Positions 25,114 through 33,415 of a DNA stretch of 64,000 bases are shown here, piece after piece. Source of the DNA: an uncultured Lachnospiraceae bacterium. GTDB taxonomy: Bacteria > Bacillota > Clostridia > Lachnospirales > Lachnospiraceae. The position numbers and the translations under genes are program-made. The stretch covers positions 1 through 64,000 of the forward strand of contig CAJUHR010000004.1 in NCBI GenBank assembly GCA_910586255.1, read 5' to 3'. Position 1 is the first letter of the stretch. Each line of letters begins with the position of its first letter. The notes below the pieces were generated by a model. The model was not told where the DNA came from and did no database searches. It worked only from the letters and a program-made list of their open reading frames with translations.

Positions 25114-25223
25114 TGGAGAAAGCTCAAAGGGCGGCACCTGCTGGGTGTCGCCTTTTGACATTTCCCCACAGGACAAGCGGGAAAGGCAGGCATATACACG
25201 CACTTTCGCAAAGGAGGTTTTCA

Positions 25224-25400
25224 ATGACGCAAGCTGTCACTTATGAACGAGAAACAAAGTCTGTCGCATTTCAAGGGAAGATCATTGTGCTGGAAAGCCT
25301 CACGCCGGTACTTCCCCCGAAGGAGAAAGCACAGCGCAAAAAAGAAATTGAGCGTTGTCTTTATGAGGTGTTCAGAAAATATGGGGACAGATTTCCCTAA
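25224..25400 (+). CDS. Small basic protein of the integrative element
   Basis: A 58-residue protein (MTQAVTYERETKSVAFQGKI) with a basic C-terminal helix. A textbook AAAGGAGG lies six bases before the ATG. The start at 25026, in the same frame, has no such site. Small basic proteins next to serine recombinases often act in excision control; whether this one does is inference. Confidence 0.65.
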   Translation: MTQAVTYERETKSVAFQGKIIVLESLTPVLPPKEKAQRKKEIERCLYEVFRKYGDRFP

Positions 25401-25489
25401 TCATTCGCAACATTGTTGTCCGGGGCTGCTGATGGTATAATATAGTTGTAAGGTTGGTAGCTCCATTCCAACAAGGAAAGGAGCCCAAT

Positions 25490-26998
25490 ATGGAATTTAT
25501 CAGAGAAGATTGTATTTACGCAAGACAGTCAGTAGACCGCAAGGACAGTATCAGCATTGAAAGTCAGATCGACTTTTGCAAGTATGAATTGAAAGGTGGG
25601 AGCTGCCGGGTATTCAAGGACAAAGGCTATTCCGGTAAGAACACGGACAGGCCGGAGTTTCAAAAGCTGCTGGGCGAGATCCGCAAGGGAAAGGTCCGGC
25701 GGGTCATCGTGTACAAACTGGACCGTATAAGCCGCTCTATTCTGGACTTTGCAACGATGATGGAGCTGTTTCAAGAGTATGATGTGGAGTTTGTATCATC
25801 CACAGAAAAGTTTGATACTTCGACCCCGATGGGCCGGGCCATGCTGAATATCTGCATTGTATTCGCCCAGCTTGAACGTGAGACAATTCAGAAGCGTGTC
25901 ACAGACGCCTACTATTCCCGGTGTCTGAAAGGCTTCCACATGAGCGGACAGGCACCATACGGTTATCAGTTAGAGCCTACTGTGGTAGAGGGTATCCGCA
26001 CAAAGAAAATGGTTGCCGACCCCATAGCCGCCGACCATGTACGGCTGATGTTTGAAATGTACGCTGAACCGGAAACCTCCTTCGGAGATATTACCCGATA
26101 CTTCGAGGAACAGGGTATCAAGATTTACGAGAAGTCAATGGTTCGGAGTTTTCTTTCCCAGCTTTTGCGAAACCCCGTTTATGCACAGGCCGACTTGGAG
26201 CTGTACGAATTTTTCAAGAGTCAGGGTGCAGCGATTGTCAATGACGCTTCTGACTTTGCCGGAACAAACGGCTGCTATCTCTATCAGGGGCGGGATGTGA
26301 AGGAGGACAAGGACAGGTGCTTAAAAGACCAGATACTTGTTATCGCTCCCCATGAAGCGCTCATTTCCACTGACACATGGCTGAAATGCCGGAAAAAACT
26401 TATGGCAAATACCACCTTCCAGCAGGGACGGAAACCGAAGAACACTTGGCTGGCCGGAAAAATCAAATGCGGTCATTGTGGGTATGCGCTGAAAGCCACC
26501 CATGTGCCAAACAGCACCGGGTATTTCCGCTGTACCAAACGGACGGAAAATAAAGGCTGTCCGGGCTGCGGGAAAATCCGCAAAGAAGAATTTGAGCAAT
26601 TCATTTTCTCGGCCATGCAGGAGAAATTCAAAGACTTTCAGATACTCCACGGCAGAGAGGAAAAAGTCAATCCGAAACTGACCGCCTATCAAGTGGAGCT
26701 GGCACAGGTGGAGGCAGAAATTGAAAAGCTGCTGGATACGCTGACCGGAGCCAATGCGACCTTGCTTGCCTACGCTAACAAAAAAATTGAAGAACTGGAC
26801 ACCCGACGCCAGACCATTTCAAAGGCAATCGCCGAATTGAGCGTTGAAACCATATCTCCCCAGCAGATAAAGAAGTTGTCCTATTATCTCGACAACTGGG
26901 AGAGCATAGATTTTGACGACAAAAGAAAAGCCGCCGATGGTTTGATCTCTACGATCAAGGCCACCAGCGACCGTGTTCAGATAGAGTGGAAAATCTGA
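25490..26998 (+). CDS. Large serine recombinase (TndX/TnpX type)
   Basis: A 502-residue site-specific recombinase. The resolvase domain starts with CIYARQSVDRKDSISIESQ (catalytic Ser14), has YKLDRISRS and FAQLERE. The recombinase domain follows (PYGYQLEP, a DITRYFEEQG region), then a zinc ribbon (CGHCGYALKATHVPN and C-P-G-C) and a C-terminal coiled coil near 395-450. AAAGGAG precedes the ATG at 25490; the frame from 25454 adds a weak extension. It would integrate and excise the surrounding element by cutting both strands at short att cores. It sits at the right edge, as is usual. Confidence 0.93.
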   Translation: MEFIREDCIYARQSVDRKDSISIESQIDFCKYELKGGSCRVFKDKGYSGKNTDRPEFQKLLGEIRKGKVRRVIVYKLDRISRSILDFATMMELFQEYDVEFVSSTEKFDTSTPMGRAMLNICIVFAQLERETIQKRVTDAYYSRCLKGFHMSGQAPYGYQLEPTVVEGIRTKKMVADPIAADHVRLMFEMYAEPETSFGDITRYFEEQGIKIYEKSMVRSFLSQLLRNPVYAQADLELYEFFKSQGAAIVNDASDFAGTNGCYLYQGRDVKEDKDRCLKDQILVIAPHEALISTDTWLKCRKKLMANTTFQQGRKPKNTWLAGKIKCGHCGYALKATHVPNSTGYFRCTKRTENKGCPGCGKIRKEEFEQFIFSAMQEKFKDFQILHGREEKVNPKLTAYQVELAQVEAEIEKLLDTLTGANATLLAYANKKIEELDTRRQTISKAIAELSVETISPQQIKKLSYYLDNWESIDFDDKRKAADGLISTIKATSDRVQIEWKI

Positions 26999-27164
26999 CA
27001 TTTCCGCTCTATCGCCCCTCATTTCTATTTTATCTTGTTTGTACCCCTTGTACACTGATGTTTATGATGGTATAAGAACATTTGCAGATGTTTTCCTAAT
27101 AGGATTACCCGATTAATTAATCCTCAATTTTTTTCCGAAAAGATTGTGTGGAGTTGTTAGTGGC

Positions 27165-27450
27165 AGGGGGAAGAAATAGCTCCTGAGATTGTGAAGGCAC
27201 GTTGGAGAAGTCAGAGGAGATATTTGACAGACTTTATTCGTGTATGCTTGCTATATAAATACGCTGGTGTTTGGTTGGACTCAATGGTTTTTCTGCTGGA
27301 ACATTTGCCAGAATAATGCTGGAAGCTTCCACTATATACATGGAGCCTTGATAATACTCATTTTTCAATACAATATGGACAACTTGGTCTTTGGAAGGGC
27401 AACAGGGAAAATTTCCATATCAAAAAGGGGATTCGTACCTGGTGAGTAGG
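27165..27450 (+). pseudogene. Remnant of a capsular polysaccharide synthesis glycosyltransferase
   Basis: One frame gives PEIVKARWRSQRRYLTDFIR, then VCLLYKYAGVWLDSMVFLLE, a stop, and further plausible residues. YLLYKYGGVWxDxxV is the conserved DxD-type core of the Caps_synth (PF05704) family. The 5' and 3' parts are missing. The gap 26999-27601 holds only this fragment, AT-rich sequence and the ribosome binding site of the next gene. Confidence 0.6.
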
Positions 27451-27601
27451 GGGATGCCCCTATTCACCAGGTTTAACACATTAAAACAGTGTGGGAAGTT
27501 TGAGTATTTAAGTATTGTGACGAAAAATAAATTTTCATTATTATTTTACCGCTAGAAAAAAGCTGTAAAATGAAGAATCATGTGCAACGAGGAGGTAGGC
27601 C

Positions 27602-28978
27602 ATGGCGAAAGTTTCTATTATTATGCCTTCGTTAAATGTGGCAGGATATATTTGTGAATGTATGGAGAGTGTGATCAGTCAGACATTAAAGGACATAGAG
27701 ATATTATGCATTGATGCCGGCTCTACGGACGGCACTCTTGAAATTTTAGAGAAATATGCCAGGAAGGATGCCAGGATACGGGTTGTTCATTCTGACAAAA
27801 AAAGCTATGGTTATCAGATAAATCTGGGAATTGACATGGCGCTTGGCGAGTATCTGGGAATTGTGGAGACGGATGATTATATTGCGGAAAATATGTATGA
27901 AGTACTGTATAAAGCGGCATCAAAGGAGAAGCTGGATTTTGTCAAGGCCGGATTTGATGCTTTTGTCACCCCCGGGGAGGGGGAGCGGTATCAGCTGAAG
28001 GTTTCCATGGCAGACTGTAATCAGATTATTTCTTCCGATTATTTCACGGAAAAGGAGCTTTCAAATGATATTTACATATGGAATGGCATCTACAGGCTTT
28101 CCTTTTTGAGAGAACATCGTATCCGGCTGAATGAGAGCCTGGGCGCTGCCTTTCAGGACTGTGGATTCCGGTATTTGGCGGACATCCATCTGGGCAGGGG
28201 AATGTTTTTGGATGAATCCTTTTACCGGTATCGGCGGGATAACGGCGCTTCCTCCACCTACAATGCCAATTGTGTCGAATATAATCTGGGGGAATGTAGG
28301 TACTTGCGCAGACGGATAGAGGAGGAGGGAATTAGAGAGCGAAAAATCCGTTCCTTTGTTGCCCGGGAGACGGTAATGATGGCATTGGAGCCTTACCTGA
28401 CCTTCCGCGGTGTCAGTAAGCCGGATACGGGGACAAGGGAGGCATTGGATGCCTTTCGGGAGATCATCAGGAGAGACAGGGAGGACGGACTGCTGCGGCA
28501 GGAGGAAATGCTTCCAAAGCACTGGATAGAGATGCGTCTGTTTACGGAACACCCGGAGGCATTTGAGGCCTATGCGGCCATCTGTGCAGAGGCGAGATAT
28601 GCGCCATACCGGGATTTTATCAGGAAAATGTCCAAACAGAAGCAGATTGTGGTTTTCGGCGCAGGGAAGGTGGCCTCCTACGCCCTTTGTCTGATGAGAA
28701 TGAACGGTATTGAGAATATCCGGGCCTTTTGCGACAATGACAGGGGAAAATGGGGGAGCCGGTATCTGGGATATGAGGTGCTGTCGCCGAGGGAGGCGGC
28801 CGGAAGGTATCCAAAGGCTCATTATCTGATTACCAACCGAGCCCACAGCGAGAGTATCCGGGAACAATTGAGGGAGAAGGGAATGGCAGAGGAGAGGATT
28901 TCCGTGTATAAGCTGCCTTTACTGCCTATGGAGAGCACTAATTATTTTATGAGGCTTTACAGGCAGACTGGAGGATGA
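27602..28978 (+). CDS. Family 2 glycosyltransferase with C-terminal Rossmann module
   Basis: A 458-residue protein. The GT-A domain (VSIIMPSLNVAGYICECMES, CIDAGSTDGT, VETDDYIAENMY with the metal-binding acidic pair) is followed by a helical middle and, from about residue 343, a Rossmann-like module (IVVFGAGKVASYALCLMRMN, FCDNDRGKWGSRYLGYEVLS). The same module occurs in the genes at 17759, 18206 and 30385. GAGGAGG precedes the ATG. It likely elongates a surface glycan; the module may bind a nucleotide sugar or a partner enzyme. Confidence 0.88.
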   Translation: MAKVSIIMPSLNVAGYICECMESVISQTLKDIEILCIDAGSTDGTLEILEKYARKDARIRVVHSDKKSYGYQINLGIDMALGEYLGIVETDDYIAENMYEVLYKAASKEKLDFVKAGFDAFVTPGEGERYQLKVSMADCNQIISSDYFTEKELSNDIYIWNGIYRLSFLREHRIRLNESLGAAFQDCGFRYLADIHLGRGMFLDESFYRYRRDNGASSTYNANCVEYNLGECRYLRRRIEEEGIRERKIRSFVARETVMMALEPYLTFRGVSKPDTGTREALDAFREIIRRDREDGLLRQEEMLPKHWIEMRLFTEHPEAFEAYAAICAEARYAPYRDFIRKMSKQKQIVVFGAGKVASYALCLMRMNGIENIRAFCDNDRGKWGSRYLGYEVLSPREAAGRYPKAHYLITNRAHSESIREQLREKGMAEERISVYKLPLLPMESTNYFMRLYRQTGG

Positions 28979-29076
28979 TTTAGAGGGAGCGGATGGTATC
29001 GTGTGAGTAATCGGGAATTATGTACCTTGACAATCTCATATTTTACCTTAGATTTTTGATTAAACCACAGCTACAT

Positions 29077-29105
29077 TTACAATCGAATCGAACATATGTT
29101 ATAAT
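29077..29105 (+). promoter_or_regulatory. Promoter of the Rpn-type gene
   Basis: TTACAA at 29077-29082 and TATAAT at 29100-29105 are 17 bases apart, in a 243-base AT-rich gap ahead of the gene at 29222. Confidence 0.65.
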
Positions 29106-29221
29106 TTATATACATGAGTATACTTATATGCCAAATGATTATATATTTTTGTGAAAATAAGGGAAGAGTAGCGGTGAATCATTGGCATACAGGTATGAAA
29201 AAGAGAAAGAGGTGATAACAT

Positions 29222-30241
29222 ATGGGCGATATTGATATCAGTGTGAAGAATTTCATCAAAATTGATTCCGTATTTGCACAGCTTTTCAGTCAGGGCGTCT
29301 ATGGCGGACAAGTAGAGATCGATCCGGATAAACTACAGGAGTTTGATACGGTCAGCCAGGATGCACTTCCTCTTGAGAATGGCAAGGTGAAAGCCATGGA
29401 AAGGCTGCGGGATGCGGAGAAGGTGGCAATGCTTTTTGATCACAAGGTGGCCTTGCAGATCATCATGGGAATCGAAGGCCAGATGGGAGTGCATTATTAC
29501 ATGCCGGTGCGCTGCATGGAGCTGGATGCCCTGACCTATTCTTATCAGTGCAAAAAGATCTCGGAAAAAGCCAAGGAAAACAAGAAACTGAAAAAGTATG
29601 CGGACGGAGTGCCGAAAGGGACAAAAATCCTGCCGACAGTAACGCTGGTATTTTACACGGGAAGCAAGCCGTGGGACGGTCCGGAAAGTGTGTATGACAT
29701 GCTGGATATTCCGGAAGATATGAAGGAGTGGATGAAGCACACCACGCCGGATTATCGGATGAACCTGATTGATGCAAGGCATATGACGGATGAGAAGATA
29801 GACCGGTTTGACGGGGATCTGAAGGCATTTCTGCTAATGCTTAGAGATCGCTTTGATCGGGAAAAGCTAAAGTCGGTGGTTGCGATGCATCGGGAAACAT
29901 GGTATGCTATTAGTAAAGTAAAAAACGATAAAAGATATGCGGAGTATATAGATCATGTTTCAGACGAAGAGATGGCAGGAGGTGTAAATATGGATGCGGC
30001 ATTGGATTATATGATAGCAGAGGGAGAGGCCAGAGGAGAGGCCAGAGGAGAGGCCAGGGGAGAGGCCAGGGGAGAAGCCAGAGGAGAAGCCAGGGGAGAG
30101 GCAAAAGGAGCCGAAAAAGTGAACAGACTTGGTCTCCTATTATCAGAAGTCGGAAGAACCAACGATTTTCTGAAATCCCTGTCGGACAAAGGGCTGCAGA
30201 AGCAGCTGTTTGTGGAGTTTGGGCTTGAGGAAGCAAAATAA
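29222..30241 (+). CDS. Rpn/YhgA-like PD-(D/E)XK nuclease-transposase family protein
   Basis: A 339-residue protein of the recombination-promoting nuclease type found in many copies in Lachnospiraceae. Recognisable parts are MLFDHKVALQIIMGIEGQMG, YYMPVRCMELDALTY and TVTLVFYTGSKPWDGP. An N-terminal stretch matches the layout of the family, and the C-terminal tail has seven EARG/EAKG units (see the tandem repeat) ahead of a short helix. AGAGGTGAT lies before the ATG, and a good promoter is upstream. Rpn proteins cut DNA and are thought to aid recombination or defence; the role here is unknown. It sits inside the surface-polymer locus. Confidence 0.8.
   Translation: MGDIDISVKNFIKIDSVFAQLFSQGVYGGQVEIDPDKLQEFDTVSQDALPLENGKVKAMERLRDAEKVAMLFDHKVALQIIMGIEGQMGVHYYMPVRCMELDALTYSYQCKKISEKAKENKKLKKYADGVPKGTKILPTVTLVFYTGSKPWDGPESVYDMLDIPEDMKEWMKHTTPDYRMNLIDARHMTDEKIDRFDGDLKAFLLMLRDRFDREKLKSVVAMHRETWYAISKVKNDKRYAEYIDHVSDEEMAGGVNMDAALDYMIAEGEARGEARGEARGEARGEARGEARGEAKGAEKVNRLGLLLSEVGRTNDFLKSLSDKGLQKQLFVEFGLEEAK
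30023..30106 (+). repeat. In-frame 12-bp tandem repeat, seven units
   Basis: The unit GGAGAGGCCAGA encodes G-E-A-R and is repeated seven times with silent changes, the last unit reading GEAK. Unit loss or gain would change length without shifting the frame. Confidence 0.9.
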
Positions 30242-30278
30242 ACGAAACAATGCAATTGTAGAAAAGAATGGATTTATG

Positions 30279-30334
30279 AAGAAAAATCTGATGTAACGTA
30301 TGGGATTTCTGTACTGTTGCATCAGATTTTTGTC
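30279..30334 (+). terminator. Intrinsic terminator after the Rpn-type gene
   Basis: AAAAATCTGATGTAAC pairs with GTTGCATCAGATTTTT, with an A-rich 5' side and T-rich 3' side, so it may work in both directions. Confidence 0.8.
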
Positions 30335-30384
30335 TGTCATTCAGGAAATCAAAAAACAAGAAAAGCAAGAGGGAGAGCAGAGAG

Positions 30385-32859
30385 ATGATTTCAAAAAATG
30401 ATGAATCCCATAAACGGTCAGAGAAGCTGATATATGAGCTTCCCAAGGGACTGATTAAATGGTATGGATTTAAAAAGGGCGGGCGTGCTCTTTGTATTAC
30501 AGCGGATACCCGGCTGGATAGGGTGCTTACCGAGGCGCTTGCGGAAAGCGGGCTGGAGACAGAGAGGAAAATAGTAAGAACAAACGGTATAAGGGAAGCA
30601 GAAAGTGAAGGAAAATCCGGAAACAAGAAAGGAGAGGCAAGAGACATTCCCTCGGAAAAATACGACATCATCCTCATTGCCGATATTATCAGCCGCGTCA
30701 CGGAGACGGAGGCAGAGAGCCTGCTAAGGTTGGCCCGCAAGGGGCTTAAAAAGGACGGCAGGCTTTTTGTGTGTGCGGACAATCGTTTCGGAATCCGGTA
30801 TTTCTGCGGGGACAAGGATCCGTTTACGGACAGGAATTTTGATGGTGTTGAGAATTACAGACGGATCAGCGACCGGGACAAAAAGAAGCAGGCGGGGAGG
30901 CTGTATTCCGGGGCGGAGCTTGCCCGGATGCTGACAGAGGCAGGATTTGAAAAGCACAGGTTCTACTCGGTTTTTCCGGACATTGCATGTCCGCAGATTT
31001 TGTGCGCGGAGGATTATGTGCCGGGGGAGGAGCTGAAAATACGGATATTTCCCCATTATCACAACCCGGATACGGTATTTCTTGAGGAGGAAAATCTGTA
31101 TACGCCTCTGATACAAAACGGCATGTTTCATAGGATGGCCAACGGATTTCTGATTGAGTGTCCTGTGGACGGGCAGTTTGCGGATGCGAACCAGATTACC
31201 GTCTCCATGGACAGGGGGCGGGAAAATGCCCTGTGCACGGTCATAACCCGCAGTAAAAGGGTCGTCAAGCTTCCGGCCTATGAGGAGGGCAGAGGAAAAA
31301 TCGGGAGGCTTTTGGAGAACAACCGTTATCTTTTGCAGCATGGGGTGCGGATGATTGAGGCGGAGGCTGTGGGGGATTCCTTCGTCATGCCCTATGTGGA
31401 GGGAGTGCCGCTTGCAAAGTATTTTCGCTCTTTGGCAGTGACGAACCGGCAGGAATTTTTCCGGCAGTTTGACAGACTGTGGCAGGTTATTTTGTCATCC
31501 TCGGATCCGGTTCCCTATGAGAATGTGGACTGGGAGCATTTTAATCCCTGGTGGGACGAGGGGGAGGACGAGAAGGCGAAAAGCCGGATTGACAGAGGCA
31601 AATGGCGAAGGGTTGCCTTTGGGACAGAGAAGGGGAGGGAAGCCTTAGGGCCGGTGCTTCGGCGGGGATATCCGGATCTGGTGCTGCTAAACGGCTTTGC
31701 CGTGGGGGATGATTTTGTGTTTTATGACCAGGAGATGTATGTGGAGAATCTTCCGGCCAAGGCCATTATGCTGAGAAACATTGATTTTCTTTACCATGGA
31801 GATGCGCAAATGCAAAAGCTTCTGCCAAGGACAGAGCTGCTGGAGCGATATGGCATGGAAGAATGTCTGGAGATTTATTATGCCCATATCGGTCATTTTC
31901 TCACAAAATTGCGCAATGACGAGAGCTTGAGAGACTACCATGAGGCCCACAGGCGCAATGACGAGGTCGTCCACTCCAACCGGCAGCGGATGAATTATTC
32001 GGCCGGGGAATATCAGCGGTTGTTTGTGGATATTTTTAAAAATATGGGTAATAAAAGGATTTACCTTTTTGGCTCGGGGAATTTCACGAAGAAATTTCTG
32101 GCCTTATATAAGGAGGAATATGAGATAGCGGGAATTTTGGACAATGACCAGTCAAAATGGGGAAGCGTCATGGAGGAAATTCCGGTTACATCTCCGAAGG
32201 CTTTGGAGGAGCTGGATGCCAGTACCTACAAGGTGATTATCTGTATAAAGAATTATACGGGAGTGTTAAAGCAGGTGAAGGGGCTTGGAGCCACCAACAT
32301 CGGAATTTATGATACCAACATGGAATATTCCAGGAGGCAGAGAGAGGTGATTGTTCCGGGAGATCAGGAGAGAGCGGAAAGGGGTAAGGAAGACACCGGG
32401 AAAAGGTCAGAGAAAAGAACGGAGAAAAAGAAATATCATGTGGGATATGTGGCAGGGGTGTTTGATTTGTTTCACATCGGCCATCTGAATCTTCTTCGGC
32501 GGGCCAAGGACCAGTGCGACTATCTGATTGCCGGGGGGGGGGTCACGGATGAAGGGGTGAGGAAATTTAAGAACACGGAAAGCGTTATTCCCTTTGAGGA
32601 GCGCCTCAAGATTGTGGAGGCCTGCAGATATGTGGATCAGGCGGTGGGCATACCTCTGGAGTTTTATGACACCAAGGATGCTTATCTGAAATTTCAGTTT
32701 GACGTGCAGTTTTCGGGAAGTGATTACTCGGAGGATCCGGTTTGGCAGAAAAAGCGGGAATTTCTGCGGGAGCACGGGGCGGAGCTGGTGTTCTTCCCCT
32801 ATACGGAGAGCACCAGCTCCACCAGGATTAAGGAGATGATTGCAAAAAGGCTGATGTGA
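30385..32859 (+). CDS. Multidomain glycopolymer enzyme: methyltransferase-like, kinase-like, Rossmann and cytidylyltransferase modules
   Basis: An 824-residue protein with four parts. Residues 1-215 look like a SAM-dependent methyltransferase (YDIILIADIISRV, GLKKDGRLFVCADNRFG). About 280-500 resemble an aminoglycoside/LPS-kinase-like fold (SFVMPYVEGVPLAKYF, VFYDQEMYVENLPA). About 553-640 is the shared Rossmann module (IYLFGSGNFTKKFLALY, ILDNDQSKWGSVMEE). From about 683 comes a TagD-like cytidylyltransferase (GVFDLFHIGHLNLL, FSGSDYSED, YTESTSSTRIKEMI). It would activate and modify a polyol or alditol phosphate for a surface polymer. A run of ten G at 32533-32542 lies in the last domain and keeps the frame here; loss or gain of one G would remove the domain. 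Confidence 0.8.
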   Translation: MISKNDESHKRSEKLIYELPKGLIKWYGFKKGGRALCITADTRLDRVLTEALAESGLETERKIVRTNGIREAESEGKSGNKKGEARDIPSEKYDIILIADIISRVTETEAESLLRLARKGLKKDGRLFVCADNRFGIRYFCGDKDPFTDRNFDGVENYRRISDRDKKKQAGRLYSGAELARMLTEAGFEKHRFYSVFPDIACPQILCAEDYVPGEELKIRIFPHYHNPDTVFLEEENLYTPLIQNGMFHRMANGFLIECPVDGQFADANQITVSMDRGRENALCTVITRSKRVVKLPAYEEGRGKIGRLLENNRYLLQHGVRMIEAEAVGDSFVMPYVEGVPLAKYFRSLAVTNRQEFFRQFDRLWQVILSSSDPVPYENVDWEHFNPWWDEGEDEKAKSRIDRGKWRRVAFGTEKGREALGPVLRRGYPDLVLLNGFAVGDDFVFYDQEMYVENLPAKAIMLRNIDFLYHGDAQMQKLLPRTELLERYGMEECLEIYYAHIGHFLTKLRNDESLRDYHEAHRRNDEVVHSNRQRMNYSAGEYQRLFVDIFKNMGNKRIYLFGSGNFTKKFLALYKEEYEIAGILDNDQSKWGSVMEEIPVTSPKALEELDASTYKVIICIKNYTGVLKQVKGLGATNIGIYDTNMEYSRRQREVIVPGDQERAERGKEDTGKRSEKRTEKKKYHVGYVAGVFDLFHIGHLNLLRRAKDQCDYLIAGGGVTDEGVRKFKNTESVIPFEERLKIVEACRYVDQAVGIPLEFYDTKDAYLKFQFDVQFSGSDYSEDPVWQKKREFLREHGAELVFFPYTESTSSTRIKEMIAKRLM

Positions 32860-32898
32860 CAATGAAGAACGGTTAAAGCTTAATCTAAAGAGAGATAC

Positions 32899-33270
32899 TT
32901 AGAATTGTTTCGGGGGCCACAGCGCGGTTTTATGCCTTGAAAAATCTGAGATACTGGTGGCCGAAAAGCTCCTGCCTGTGTTGGCCAGGGCATAGGCAAT
33001 GATGCGCTCCGAAAGATCAATGTCCCGGATATTATTGCGCTTGACAATATCTTTGAGCACTACGGAATTATAGATGTCCCGAAGGTGGTTTTTGGTGATC
33101 TCCGGCTCAAAACCGATGCTGGATAAAAACGGCATGCCGTCATACCGGATATAATCGCTGAAGGTATAGTCCGGACCGGCAGCTTTAAACTCCGAGTAGG
33201 AGAAGGGGTAAACAACGAAGGAAATATACCGCCCGGCGATATAAGAAGCGACAAAAGATTTTTGGACGTT
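32899..33270 (-). pseudogene. Remnant of an AAA_14/DUF4143-type ATPase
   Basis: The minus-strand frame runs VASYIAGRYISFVVYPFSYS, EFKAAGPDYTFSDYIRYDG, then RDIYNSVVLKDIVKRNNIRD, which is the middle of the ATP-binding, DUF4143-containing family. The P-loop part is absent, and no start is usable. It fills most of the gap 32860-33415; the last 140 bases before purL are AT-rich and contain its leader. Confidence 0.65.
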
Positions 33271-33415
33271 TCTATGGCTTGTTATAAGTAAAACAAATAA
33301 AATGAATTAGATATATTAATTTTATTTATAAAAAAACTTGTGATATGATGATACAAGCGTAAAAAATTCAGACAATGAGTGGTTTTCAGAAGGTGCTTTC
33401 ACAGGAGGACAAACA

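Larger units (their letters stand above)
20790..27060. mobile_element. Integrative element with large serine recombinase
   Basis: Between two AT-rich broken glycosyltransferase regions lies a segment of different composition. In order it holds a non-coding left part with GC-rich hairpins (20790-21080), a broken XRE regulator, MerR and serine-hydrolase cargo, a sigma-like regulator, two small genes and a TndX/TnpX-type recombinase at the right edge. Recurrent hairpins of the CTTCGGGTC...GACCCGAAG type occur only inside it. The att sites were not identified (only a shared TATAAGAA near 20777 and 27073), so the ends are approximate. No relaxase or transfer gene is present, so it is not self-transmissible by itself. 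Confidence 0.65.

Noticed and set aside
20770..27085. TATAAGAA as att core repeat of the integrative element
   Set aside because: Eight AT-rich bases can match by chance and serine recombinase cores are shorter; an empty-site comparison would be needed.
33271..33415. Purine riboswitch ahead of purL
   Set aside because: The AT-rich leader shows no purine aptamer pattern of three helices with the conserved loops.
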